14,694 nucleotides of DNA from an uncultured Lachnospiraceae bacterium (lineage in GTDB: Bacteria; Bacillota; Clostridia; Lachnospirales; Lachnospiraceae), in the NCBI GenBank assembly GCA_910585395.1, contig CAJUCK010000007.1, positions 1,239 through 15,932 on the forward strand. Direction: 5' to 3'. Every line of letters begins with the position of its first letter. Position 1 is the stretch's first letter. The notes beneath the pieces are model-generated. The model ran no database searches. It was given only the letters and a program-made list of their open reading frames with translations, and was not told the DNA's origin. The position numbers and the translations under genes were made by a program. Of this stretch, positions 1 through 7,311 are shown in pieces.

Positions 1-1
1 A

Positions 2-1564
2 AAAGCGTCAGGTACAGGGATGGATCTGGAGCCGATTTTCCAGAAAATTTCAGAGATAATGGAGTTTTCCAGAGGCAGCCGCCTGTTTTCAGAAAAATTG
101 ATGAGTGAGCGTTTTGCTGAGTATGAGAAGTATAATTTTAATAAAGATACAGAACTTGGGGAAACAGATATCTGGGTAGAAGAAGTCCAGGAAGAGTACG
201 AAGAGGGAATTGATTATCTGGAACAGATTTTAAATTATGCACAGTATGAGGCAGAGAAAGCAGATAAATTCCGCAGTACGCTGCAGGAATATAAGAATCT
301 TCCAGACAGGCTTGCGACGACAGACGATGTACGCAAGCTGCGGAAGCAGATTACGCAGGATTTCTATGATATTTATGAATTGGTATTTTACCAGACCCTC
401 CAGAATGGGAAAATACCTCCTGCTGTGAAAATGTTTTTGAATTTCGGATTTATGGACGAAGAGCTGGCTGGCTCAGACAATACTCATAGTCTGTATGATT
501 TGACCCAGGAATTATCGCGCTGCAGGGCAGATAATGTATTCACCATATATGAATGGCTCTTAAGTATTTACCGTGGAGAGAATGAGCCGTCCAGAAATGA
601 ATTTGATATGGACTTTACAAATTATCTCAGCGAGCAGAAGAAGACAGGAAGAATTACAGCGGCACAGATGAGTGAGATGGCGGCGGATAACCGTCAGAAG
701 GTAGATTTTGAGCTTAAGAATATGTTTGTATCTACAAACCGCGCGACCTATGGTAAATTTTCTACTTACTGTCCGGTTTTGTGCGAGGATGATATTATTG
801 GTACGGTGGAAAATATGCTGATTACAGCAGAGAAGGCTAATAATGCTCTTGATATGATCCGAGGAGTAGATTTCTCTTTATTTTACCGGGAAGTTGGATA
901 TTCTGATCCCGAGCATGATGTTAATATGGAGATGATACAAAAGGAGGTGCTTCCCAATATAATTTTGATGCCTAATGCGGGAAGTAAAGCAATGATGTGG
1001 CAGGAGACAGCAGGGATCAAGAAAGACACTTCAGCCAGGTTTATTTTTCCAATTTTTACCGTGGTAGATGTGGAAGAAATGATGATCGAGGTCTCAGGAC
1101 GGTTCCGCTGGGAGATGTGCCGTAAAATACAGGGCGTGCGCTGGAATGATATTACAGAAGCCTCACTGACTTCAGAATACAATGACTATGTTCAGTATTA
1201 TCGTAAGAACCATGATTTATCTCCTGATGCCAAGCAGAAAGTAAAGAACGCGCTGACTAAGGCGAAGAATAATTTCCGGGAAGTTTTTGTAAAAGATTAC
1301 CAGAGCTGGATTCGTTATGAAGCCAAAGGAAGCTTTCGTCTGAACAAAGTATCCAGAGATATTATTTTCCGGTATTGTCCTTTCAACAGGGAAATCAGAA
1401 ATATGCTGCGCGCCAATCCAATGTACCGCGAAATGTTTGAAAAATATGAGATTTTAAAAGAACGGAAGAAACGCCATACAGAATTATGGTATGACCGCTA
1501 TAAGAAAAAGGGCGGTGAGATTAACGAAGAGCTGCAGGCGAACTGGGATTATTATGATATGTAG
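2..1564 (+). CDS. Unrecognised protein, 3' part (gene probably begins before the window)
   Basis: The reading frame is open from base 2, before the first ATG at 20. The bases ahead of that ATG hold no convincing ribosome binding site, so the gene most likely starts upstream; a start at 20 would give 514 residues. I do not recognise the family. The protein has no signal peptide or membrane segment and looks cytoplasmic. The first ~100 residues are very acidic and helical, with many Glu and Tyr. Around residues 315-375 lies a more globular stretch containing PNAGSKAMMWQE and RFIFPIFTVVDVEEMM. The last ~100 residues are basic and aromatic and end in a Lys/Arg-rich helix followed by an acidic tail. 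No nucleotide-binding or catalytic motif is evident. A perfect 15-bp hairpin about 90 bases after the stop probably ends its transcript. That it is a real gene is likely from its length and ordinary composition; its function is unknown. Confidence 0.75.
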   Translation, partial: KASGTGMDLEPIFQKISEIMEFSRGSRLFSEKLMSERFAEYEKYNFNKDTELGETDIWVEEVQEEYEEGIDYLEQILNYAQYEAEKADKFRSTLQEYKNLPDRLATTDDVRKLRKQITQDFYDIYELVFYQTLQNGKIPPAVKMFLNFGFMDEELAGSDNTHSLYDLTQELSRCRADNVFTIYEWLLSIYRGENEPSRNEFDMDFTNYLSEQKKTGRITAAQMSEMAADNRQKVDFELKNMFVSTNRATYGKFSTYCPVLCEDDIIGTVENMLITAEKANNALDMIRGVDFSLFYREVGYSDPEHDVNMEMIQKEVLPNIILMPNAGSKAMMWQETAGIKKDTSARFIFPIFTVVDVEEMMIEVSGRFRWEMCRKIQGVRWNDITEASLTSEYNDYVQYYRKNHDLSPDAKQKVKNALTKAKNNFREVFVKDYQSWIRYEAKGSFRLNKVSRDIIFRYCPFNREIRNMLRANPMYREMFEKYEILKERKKRHTELWYDRYKKKGGEINEELQANWDYYDM

Positions 1565-1653
1565 AATAGTAAGCGTTCAGTACATTTGATGATTTAGGAC
1601 GCAGATATTTATGTGAGAAATTATCAGGGAATAGGGAGTACCGTTAGTATGAA

Positions 1654-1695
1654 AAACCCTGGCAGATGGAATGAATATTTCATCTGCCAGGGTTT
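1654..1695 (+). terminator. Probable rho-independent terminator of the first gene
   Basis: A perfect 15-bp stem (AAACCCTGGCAGATG with its exact complement) encloses a 12-base loop that can close further by A-T pairs. The bases after it (ATGTTCTCTTATT) are only moderately T rich, so it may be a weak terminator. It lies about 90 bases after the stop codon at 1564. Confidence 0.6.
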
Positions 1696-1772
1696 ATGTT
1701 CTCTTATTGGAAAGACCGTGTTGCTGTGAAGTATTAAAGTCTATGATTTTCCTATCATAGAAAAATATTATG

Positions 1773-1807
1773 AGAAAAGACCAGCGGGGGAGCCACTGGT
1801 CTTTTCT
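1773..1807. terminator. Terminator-like hairpin
   Basis: A 12-bp perfect stem (AGAAAAGACCAG / CTGGTCTTTTCT) surrounds an 11-base G-rich loop. Its A-rich left arm and T-rich right arm are typical of a terminator that could work in both directions. It may back up the hairpin at 1654-1695. Confidence 0.45.
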
Positions 1808-1843
1808 ATGAGGGGAGTATAAATAATTAATAAGGGGTATAAC

Positions 1844-1881
1844 TTGTAAAAAGTTCTCCAAAGGAGAAATCCTTTTTACAA
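1844..1881. terminator. Bidirectional terminator-like hairpin
   Basis: TTGTAAAAAG pairs with CTTTTTACAA, and inside it TTCTCC pairs with GGAGAA around an AAA loop; three unpaired bases (ATC) interrupt the right arm. Read on either strand, a compact GC-containing stem is followed within three bases by a run of five T, so termination in both directions is plausible. Confidence 0.45.
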
Positions 1882-1948
1882 ATATGATTATAATACAGCT
1901 TGTCATAAAATGCAAGCATAATTTGAAAAAAATTTGAAAAAATTTTTA

Positions 1949-1978
1949 TGAATAAAAATAGAGATTTTTCAGATAATA
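1949..1978 (+). promoter_or_regulatory. Candidate sigma-G (forespore) promoter
   Basis: TGAATA at 1949-1954 and GATAATA at 1972-1978 are separated by 17 bases. The B. subtilis sigma-G consensus is roughly GHATR, 17-18 bases, CATNHTA, so only the first base of the -10 element differs. The predicted start near 1985 leaves a leader of about 45 bases that carries TTAGGAGGG ahead of the ATG at 2030. The surroundings are very A+T rich, which makes chance matches easier. A weak sigma-A alternative (TTGAAA at 1923, TATGAA at 1947) also exists. Confidence 0.45.
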
Positions 1979-2029
1979 AAAAGGCAGTAACTTAAACATT
2001 GCAGCAAACTTTTTAGGAGGGAAACTATC

Positions 2030-2257
2030 ATGGCAAAAAACAGTGATATGAAGAACAAAGGAACAAATTCCTACGAAAACAGCAGTAAGAATGCAAATTC
2101 TCAGAATGGTACAAACGCATACTCTCAAAATGGCACAAACGCATACTCCCAGAACAGCAGCAAGAATGCAAATTCTCAGAACAGCAGCAAGAACGCAAAT
2201 TCTCAGAACAGCACAAATGCAAGCGGATCTGACTGCCATAAATCTTATCAGAGATAG
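2030..2257 (+). CDS. Small Asn-rich tandem-repeat protein, possibly a spore protein
   Basis: A 75-residue hydrophilic protein made almost only of Asn, Ser, Lys, Gln, Ala, Gly and Thr. After a 16-residue head, residues 17-25 read NSSKNANSQ, 26-33 and 34-41 NGTNAYSQ, 42-50 and 51-59 NSSKNANSQ, then a degenerate copy and the tail CHKSYQR, which holds the only Cys. The start is certain: AGGAGGG stands at ideal distance before the ATG. It has no signal peptide or membrane segment and is probably disordered. A sigma-G-like promoter lies upstream and a strong terminator follows, so it is a single-gene unit. Low-complexity Asn/Gln-rich repeats recall gamma-type small acid-soluble spore proteins (SspE) and some small coat proteins. 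However, I see neither the germination-protease site of SspE nor an alpha/beta SASP motif. The spore role is inference; the family is not recognised. Confidence 0.75.
   Translation: MAKNSDMKNKGTNSYENSSKNANSQNGTNAYSQNGTNAYSQNSSKNANSQNSSKNANSQNSTNASGSDCHKSYQR
2078..2206 (+). repeat. Imperfect tandem DNA repeat of 24/27-base units
   Basis: Five consecutive in-frame units: three 27-base units encoding NSSKNANSQ and two 24-base units encoding NGTNAYSQ. Copies of the same type differ by only a few bases (for example AGCAGTAAGAATGCA against AGCAGCAAGAACGCA), which indicates recent duplication. Unit lengths are multiples of three, so gain or loss of a unit would keep the frame. Confidence 0.85.
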
Positions 2258-2292
2258 TAAGGCACTGAAAACAGAATACTGCATATTATAGT

Positions 2293-2342
2293 GTAGGAAC
2301 AGATTGTCGGAAGAACTTCTGGTAATCTGTTCCTGCATTTTT
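2293..2342 (+). terminator. Strong rho-independent terminator after the Asn-rich gene
   Basis: GGAACAGATT (2296-2305) pairs perfectly with AATCTGTTCC (2324-2333). The stem extends outward by about three pairs and inward through a further paired segment. Five T (2338-2342) follow. It begins about 35 bases after the stop at 2257 and ends 14 bases before the next ATG. Confidence 0.85.
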
Positions 2343-2356
2343 AAAGAGGTGATTCT

Positions 2357-2662
2357 ATGGAGTTTCAGACAATCAGCGTCAGGGAATTTAACGAGTACCG
2401 CAAACGTCCAGAGACATGGGTAATTGATCTGCGCAGCAAAGAAGAATTTGAGGAAATCCATGTGGAAGGGGCAAGAAATATTCCTTATGAAAATCTGGGA
2501 ATGTATCAGAAATACCTTCCAAAAGATAAATTATATATTCTATACTGTGACAGGGGTTCCAGCAGTCTGATGGCAGCCAGAGAATTAAGCAGGGAGGGCT
2601 ATCAGACAGTAACTGTGGTAGGAGGGATTCAGGCAGTTCTTCAAAATGTACAAAAACATTGA
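2357..2662 (+). CDS. Single-domain rhodanese-like protein
   Basis: A 101-residue cytoplasmic protein that is one complete rhodanese fold. Residues 22-33 give the VIDLRSKEEFEE strand and helix, then the HVEGARNIP segment typical of the family (35-43). The active-site strand and loop follow (LYILYCDRGSSS, 59-70) with the likely persulfide-carrying Cys64. The end is GYQTVTVVGGIQA, the usual closing element. Such proteins accept or donate sulfane sulfur, but the physiological partner is unknown here. The loop C-D-R-G-S-S differs from the C-R-x-G-x-R of classical thiosulfate sulfurtransferases, so substrate preference cannot be read off. The start is supported by AGAGGTGAT just before the ATG. The gene lies directly behind a strong terminator and opens the plus-strand cluster, 57 bases ahead of the methyltransferase. 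Confidence 0.92.
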   Translation: MEFQTISVREFNEYRKRPETWVIDLRSKEEFEEIHVEGARNIPYENLGMYQKYLPKDKLYILYCDRGSSSLMAARELSREGYQTVTVVGGIQAVLQNVQKH

Positions 2663-2719
2663 CAGCCGGGAGGCGAAAAGATAATATAGAATTATCACAA
2701 TCAATGATGGAGAAACTGA

Positions 2720-3886
2720 ATGAAAACATATGAATTAATCGCTCCCTGCCATTTTGGATTAGAGGCGGTATTAAAAAAAGAAATATACGAACTTGGATAT
2801 GAGATTACAAAGGTGGAGGATGGAAGAGTGACCTTTGAGGGAGATGCAGAGGCAGTCTGCCGCGCCAATATCTTCCTGCGCACAGCAGAGCGGGTTCTTT
2901 TGAAAGCGGGACAGTTTCATGCAGAAACATTTGAGGAACTGTTTCAGGGCGTCAAAAGCATTCCGTGGGAGAATTATATTCCAGAGAAAGGAAAGTTCTG
3001 GGTGACAAAGGCATCTTCCATCAAAAGTAAATTGTTCAGCCCTTCAGATATTCAGTCTATTGCAAAGAAAGCAATGGTGGAACGGCTGAAACAGAAATAT
3101 CACAGAGAGTGGTTTGAAGAGAACGGCGCTCATTACCCTCTGCGCATTTTTTTGATGAAAGATGAAGTGACTGTGGCGATAGATACTTCTGGGGAATCTT
3201 TACATAAGAGAGGGTATCGTACTCTGGCAGGCAGAGCGCCCATTACGGAGACTTTGGCGGCAGCATTGATTCTGCTGACTCCCTGGAAGCGGGATCGCAT
3301 TTTGGTGGACCCATTTTGTGGAAGCGGGACCTTTCCCATAGAAGCCGCCATGATTGCTGCCAACATAGCGCCAGGTCTGAACCGCAGTTTTACAGCAGAG
3401 AACTGGACAAACATCATTGAGCGCCAGTTATGGTATGAAACGGTAAAAGAGGCGGCCGATCTGGTAAATACAGATATTACTGTGGATATTCAAGGTTATG
3501 ATATAGATGCAGACATTGTGAAGGTTGCCCGAGACAATGCCAGAAGGGCAGGAGTGGAGCAGCTGATTCATTTTCAGCATCGTCCCTTAAACCAGCTCAA
3601 TCATCCTAAGAAATATGGATTTGTCATTACCAATCCACCGTACGGAGAGCGTTTAGAAGAGAAAGAGGCCCTTCCAGGACTGTACAGTGAAATCGGAGAA
3701 GCATTGCTTCGTCTGGACAGCTGGTCAGCATATCTTATTACCAGCTATGAAGATGCGGAACGATACATCGGAAGAAAAGCCGACAAAAATCGTAAGATTT
3801 ATAATGGGATGCTGAAAACATATTTTTATCAGTTTTTGGGACCTAAGCCGCCCAGACGGGATCATGCGGGAAAAAATCAGAATTAG
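2720..3886 (+). CDS. THUMP-domain class I RNA methyltransferase (RlmL/YpsC-like, N2-guanine of 23S rRNA)
   Basis: A 388-residue protein of the YpsC/RlmL-N family, which uses S-adenosylmethionine to methylate a guanine N2 in 23S rRNA. The N-terminal part (about 1-155) contains the ferredoxin-like and THUMP RNA-binding regions. The link LHKRGYR at 161-167 precedes a Rossmann-fold catalytic domain with SAM motif I VDPFCGSGT (196-204), the acidic motif GYDIDAD (259-265) and the catalytic NPPYGERL (305-312), typical of N-methyltransferases acting on bases. Length matches the single-domain Gram-positive proteins and not the ~700-residue E. coli RlmL fusion. The exact target position is assumed from family knowledge. 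A GGAG lies about 8 bases before the ATG. The protease gene starts 12 bases after the stop, so the two are probably co-transcribed. Confidence 0.93.
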   Translation: MKTYELIAPCHFGLEAVLKKEIYELGYEITKVEDGRVTFEGDAEAVCRANIFLRTAERVLLKAGQFHAETFEELFQGVKSIPWENYIPEKGKFWVTKASSIKSKLFSPSDIQSIAKKAMVERLKQKYHREWFEENGAHYPLRIFLMKDEVTVAIDTSGESLHKRGYRTLAGRAPITETLAAALILLTPWKRDRILVDPFCGSGTFPIEAAMIAANIAPGLNRSFTAENWTNIIERQLWYETVKEAADLVNTDITVDIQGYDIDADIVKVARDNARRAGVEQLIHFQHRPLNQLNHPKKYGFVITNPPYGERLEEKEALPGLYSEIGEALLRLDSWSAYLITSYEDAERYIGRKADKNRKIYNGMLKTYFYQFLGPKPPRRDHAGKNQN

Positions 3887-3898
3887 AAGGGAAATTTT

Positions 3899-5608
3899 GT
3901 GAGATATTCTAAAAAATATATTGTAATGTCATTGATACTTTTTCTGGCGCTGGTGCTGAAATTTTCTAATACCAGCGGAAAGAATGAGAAAGTAGAAGAG
4001 TTTCGGGGCGCTCAGCTAAAACAGGAAATTTGGAATCCTTTGATTGCCGAAGCAGTAAATGAAAAAAAACTGTCAGTGCTGGTGGACAGCAAAGAGCTGA
4101 CCAACAAAAAAGACGGCATTTATATGGATGAAAACCTCAACATTATGATGCCGTGTTCTTTACTGGGAGAAAGTTTTAACTGTGGCTCACATCTGTATGA
4201 TGAAGAGAAGCTTATGCTGGAGAAGCGTTCTGAGGTCATTACTTTTCAGCTGGATAAAGAGGAAATAACGGTAAATGGGAAAAAGGAGGCATTAAAGTCT
4301 CCGATGACCAGCAAAGAGGGCAGATATTATGTTTCAGTAGAAACCGTTGCTGATAAGCTGAATTTTGAATATGAGTGGAATACTGAAAAAAATCAGGCAA
4401 TTGCAGTAAATAAGGCAGAAGAGACAAGTATTTTGCCGCCCCAGTACGACCTGCGGAAGAGACAGCGGACTCCCAGAGTGAAGAATCAGGGTTCCTATGG
4501 AACCTGCTGGGCGTTTGCTGCATTGTCTGCCATGGAATCTATTCTTATGCCGGAGGAGACGGAGGAGTTTTCACCAGATCATATGTCTATCCGCAACAGC
4601 TTTAAGATTGAACAGGCAGAAGGGGGAGAATATACCATGGGGATGGCGTATCTGGCAGCGTGGCAGGGGCCGGTGAGAGAAAAAGATGATCCTTACGGAG
4701 ACGGGAAATCTCCCAAGAAGCTGAAAGCAGTGAAACATGTACAAGAGATACAGCTTATAGACGGCAAGGATTTTGAGAAAGTCAAAGAATCCGTGTTTAA
4801 ATATGGCGGAGTGCAGACTGCTATTTACAGTGCCCTTACCAATGCCCAGGCTTATTCCCCTTATTATAACCAGGAGAAATATGCTTATTGTTATATAGGT
4901 GCAGAGAAACCGAATCATGAGATAATGATTATAGGATGGGATGACAATTATCCTAAGGAGAATTTTAACCTGGAAGTAGAAGGTGACGGCGCCTTTCTCT
5001 GCCAGAACAGCTGGGGAGAAGAATTTGGGGATGGAGGGGTATTTTATGTCAGTTATTATGATGTAAACATTGGAACTCACAATGTGACTTATACTTCGAT
5101 TGAGCCCCCCGATAATTATGATCATATATACCAGTCTGACCTGTGCGGCTGGGTAGGACAGCTTGGATATAATAAAGAGAGCGTTTACGGGGCAAATGTC
5201 TACACAGCGAAGAAAAATGAAGCTTTGCAGGCAGCAGGATTTTATGCTACCGGGAAGGAAACTTCCTATGAGCTGTTTGTAGTAAAGAATTTTAAAAATA
5301 CTGATTCGCTGCAAGAAAGGATTCCAGTGGCAAAAGGCAGTGTGTCAAATGCCGGGTATTATACCATAAAGTTTGACCAAGAGGTTTTGGTGGAACCAAA
5401 AGAACAATATGCGGTTATTCTGCATATTACAACTCCTGGTTCTGTACATCCTATGGCGATAGAATATATGGCAGGGGATTTTACAGAGGATGTGGATTTG
5501 ACGGACGGGGAAGGATATATCAGCGCCAGCGGCAAAAAATGGGAAAGTACAGAAGACGCCCAGGATTGTAATCTGTGTCTAAAAGTATACAGTAATAATA
5601 AGAAATAA
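3899..5608 (+). CDS. Exported C1-family (papain-like) cysteine protease with lectin-like domain
   Basis: A 569-residue envelope protease. The start is GTG, supported by AGAAGGG seven bases upstream. Residues 6-21 form a hydrophobic signal or membrane anchor with no clear cleavage site. Residues about 58-172 resemble the copper amine oxidase N-terminal-like domain found in many clostridial surface proteins; here it may be a stalk or propeptide. The papain-fold domain begins at YDLRKRQRTPRVKNQG. It has the oxyanion Gln197, catalytic Cys203 (GTCWAF), His340 (NHEIMIIGWDD) and Asn370 (QNSWGEEFG), so all active-site residues are intact. Residues about 408-565 match the lectin-like domain that follows the protease in Clostridioides Cwp84. 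No CWB2, SLH or LPXTG anchor is seen. It probably processes surface proteins, but the substrate is unknown. The amidase gene follows after 50 bases. Confidence 0.92.
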   Translation: MRYSKKYIVMSLILFLALVLKFSNTSGKNEKVEEFRGAQLKQEIWNPLIAEAVNEKKLSVLVDSKELTNKKDGIYMDENLNIMMPCSLLGESFNCGSHLYDEEKLMLEKRSEVITFQLDKEEITVNGKKEALKSPMTSKEGRYYVSVETVADKLNFEYEWNTEKNQAIAVNKAEETSILPPQYDLRKRQRTPRVKNQGSYGTCWAFAALSAMESILMPEETEEFSPDHMSIRNSFKIEQAEGGEYTMGMAYLAAWQGPVREKDDPYGDGKSPKKLKAVKHVQEIQLIDGKDFEKVKESVFKYGGVQTAIYSALTNAQAYSPYYNQEKYAYCYIGAEKPNHEIMIIGWDDNYPKENFNLEVEGDGAFLCQNSWGEEFGDGGVFYVSYYDVNIGTHNVTYTSIEPPDNYDHIYQSDLCGWVGQLGYNKESVYGANVYTAKKNEALQAAGFYATGKETSYELFVVKNFKNTDSLQERIPVAKGSVSNAGYYTIKFDQEVLVEPKEQYAVILHITTPGSVHPMAIEYMAGDFTEDVDLTDGEGYISASGKKWESTEDAQDCNLCLKVYSNNKK

Positions 5609-5658
5609 TAAGGTTTAGACAGGAAAATGGAAACAAGGAACACAAGAGGCGGTGAAAT

Positions 5659-6687
5659 ATGGAAGGCAGAATATTAAAAATTTCATCAATGATTCTATTG
5701 ATAACAGTCATTTCGTCGGCAGTTGTGCTGGGGCAGTTTTCCATGATCCACAAAAGAGAAATGAAACGGGAACAGATGTCTGGGCTTCAGATGCTTGCCT
5801 ATTATACCAGCCAGGCTGAAGAGACAGGGGATATCAGTTTGCGCCATCAGCTTCGGCTTGAACTGCCAGAAGGAATGGAGGCAGGAGATATCATTGTTGA
5901 AAATAATTATGTTACCCAGAATATTATGATTCGAATTCCTGATGTGGAGAAAGATTATTTTGTGGAGCATCCTTTACTGGGACGGAGCAATCATATTAAC
6001 GATCTGTATATGGAAAATGGGAGAATAGAAATTACCATGGACGCCGTCTATGAGCCGCAGATTAAAGTAAACAAAGGGATTATGTATCTGGACTTTGTGA
6101 GACCGCAGGAAATCTACGATAAGGTGGTGGTGATTGACGCAGGACATGGTGGAAGTGCGCCTGGCGCTATTAAGCAGGGAATCATGGAGAAAGATATTAA
6201 TCTCAGTATAGTGCAGGAGTTAAAAGCGCTCCTGGATGAAAATGACCGTAATATCGGAGTCTATTATACACGCACAGAAGATGTGAATCCAACTTTTGTG
6301 CAGCGTGCACAGTTAGGGGGCAAGGCGGATGCAAATTTGTTTATCAGCGTCCACAGTAATTCTACTGTAGATGGGCAGATGTCCATATATAGTGGAACAG
6401 AAGTGATGTATGATGAATTAAAAAGTGAAGAAGGACTTAGCGGCAGGCATCTGGCGCAGATTTGTCTGGAAGAGGCCACAGCAGCAATGGGCAGCAAAAA
6501 CAATGGCGTGACTCATGGCAACAGTATTTTTGTCATTCGAAACTGTGAAGTTCCAGTGGCATTGATAGAAGTGGGATTTATGACCAATCAGGAAGAATTA
6601 AATAAACTGACGTCCAAGGAATATCAGAAAAAAGCAGCGCAGGGTATTTACAATGCTATTTTACGTGCGCTGGAGGAAGGATACTAA
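5659..6687 (+). CDS. N-acetylmuramoyl-L-alanine amidase (AMIN-like + Amidase_3), membrane anchored
   Basis: A 342-residue cell wall hydrolase that cuts the bond between N-acetylmuramic acid and L-alanine of peptidoglycan outside the membrane. Residues 8-26 form a signal anchor. Residues about 60-150 are beta-rich and resemble an AMIN localisation domain. The zinc amidase starts at VVVIDAGHGG. Zinc ligands His163, Glu177 (GIMEKDIN) and His232 (SVHSN) and catalytic Glu304 (ALIEVGFMTN) are all present. It resembles clostridial CwlD in its catalytic part but is about 100 residues longer because of the N-terminal module, so a germination role should not be assumed. GAGGCGGTG before the ATG supports the start. 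The rdgB gene begins only five bases after its stop, so the two are surely co-transcribed. Confidence 0.94.
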   Translation: MEGRILKISSMILLITVISSAVVLGQFSMIHKREMKREQMSGLQMLAYYTSQAEETGDISLRHQLRLELPEGMEAGDIIVENNYVTQNIMIRIPDVEKDYFVEHPLLGRSNHINDLYMENGRIEITMDAVYEPQIKVNKGIMYLDFVRPQEIYDKVVVIDAGHGGSAPGAIKQGIMEKDINLSIVQELKALLDENDRNIGVYYTRTEDVNPTFVQRAQLGGKADANLFISVHSNSTVDGQMSIYSGTEVMYDELKSEEGLSGRHLAQICLEEATAAMGSKNNGVTHGNSIFVIRNCEVPVALIEVGFMTNQEELNKLTSKEYQKKAAQGIYNAILRALEEGY

Positions 6688-6692
6688 AGCTT

Positions 6693-7301
6693 ATGAAAAA
6701 AATTATATTTGCGACAGAGAATCAAGGGAAAATGCGGGAAATTCGGAGCATTTTATCAGATCTTAAGGCAGAAATACTATCTATGAAGGAGGCGGGTATT
6801 ACAGTAGAGATCATAGAAAATGGCAGAACTTTTGAAGAAAATGCCTTGATTAAAGCCAGAACGGTAGCCGCAGCAATATCTGAGGAAGAAGATGTGGCTG
6901 TCCTGGCAGATGATTCTGGACTTGAGGTAGACTATTTGAATAAGGAGCCAGGGATTTATTCTGCCAGATATATGGGGGAAGATACTTCCTATGAAGAGAA
7001 AAATCAGAATATCATAAACCGGCTGGAAGGAGTTCCCAAGGAGCAGCGCACGGCACGGTTTGTATGTGCCATTGCGGCGGTGTTTGCCAATGGAGAATCC
7101 TTTTTGACAAAGGAGACCATTGAAGGATATATTGGCTGGGAGCCAGCGGGAGAAAATGGATTTGGATATGATCCTATTTTTTATGTGGATGAATATAACT
7201 GTTCCACCGCAGAACTGCCTGCAGAAGTGAAAAATCAGTTAAGCCACCGTGGCAAAGCACTGCGTGCCATGAAAGAAAAATTAGTTTGCAGAGAGAAATA
7301 A
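6693..7301 (+). CDS. rdgB: RdgB/HAM1 family XTP/dITP diphosphatase
   Basis: A 202-residue cytoplasmic housekeeping enzyme that hydrolyses XTP, ITP and dITP to the monophosphate and pyrophosphate, keeping deaminated purines out of DNA and RNA. All family motifs are present: the nucleotide-binding start FATENQGKMREI, the metal-binding ADDSGLEVD around residues 72-80 with Asp73 and Asp74, PGIYSAR at 86-92, the base-recognising GENGFGYDPIF at 153-163, and SHRGKAL near the C-terminus. Length is normal. Its ribosome binding site lies inside the end of the amidase gene. It is followed after 10 bases by the YfcE-type phosphoesterase, a neighbour it has in many Firmicutes. Confidence 0.97.
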   Translation: MKKIIFATENQGKMREIRSILSDLKAEILSMKEAGITVEIIENGRTFEENALIKARTVAAAISEEEDVAVLADDSGLEVDYLNKEPGIYSARYMGEDTSYEEKNQNIINRLEGVPKEQRTARFVCAIAAVFANGESFLTKETIEGYIGWEPAGENGFGYDPIFYVDEYNCSTAELPAEVKNQLSHRGKALRAMKEKLVCREK

Positions 7302-7311
7302 AGGGAGAGTT

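Larger units (their letters stand above)
1565..2029. other. Intergenic region rich in inverted repeats
   Basis: No gene is supported here. The region holds five inverted repeats in about 265 bases: 1654-1695, 1741-1760, 1773-1807, 1844-1881 and 1898-1917. Three look like factor-independent terminators and are listed separately. Hairpin 1741-1760 pairs CTATGAT with ATCATAG. Hairpin 1898-1917 pairs GCTTG with CAAGC. Bases 1757-1765 (CATAGAAAA) can also pair with 1802-1810 (TTTTCTATG), which would compete with both neighbouring hairpins. From 1920 onward the DNA becomes extremely A+T rich and carries the promoter of the next gene. Confidence 0.7.

Noticed and set aside
2264..2290. Sigma-K-like promoter (AC, 16 bases, CATATTATA) upstream of the rhodanese gene
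   Set aside because: The -10 matches well, but the predicted start would fall at the base of the terminator hairpin at 2293, and matches of this kind are expected by chance in a window this size.
1946..2461. A 171-residue open frame on the minus strand across the Asn-rich gene
   Set aside because: It is the complement of the repeat region and yields an improbable Cys/Leu/Val repeat. It has no supporting ribosome binding site, and the plus-strand ORF has a perfect one.
2674..2700. Small hairpin GATAAT/ATTATC between rhodanese and methyltransferase genes
   Set aside because: Only six A-T-rich pairs and no T run; likely chance in A+T-rich DNA.
4571..5314. A 247-residue open frame on the minus strand inside the protease gene
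   Set aside because: It is antisense to a gene with intact catalytic motifs, has no recognisable domain and shows shadow-frame composition.
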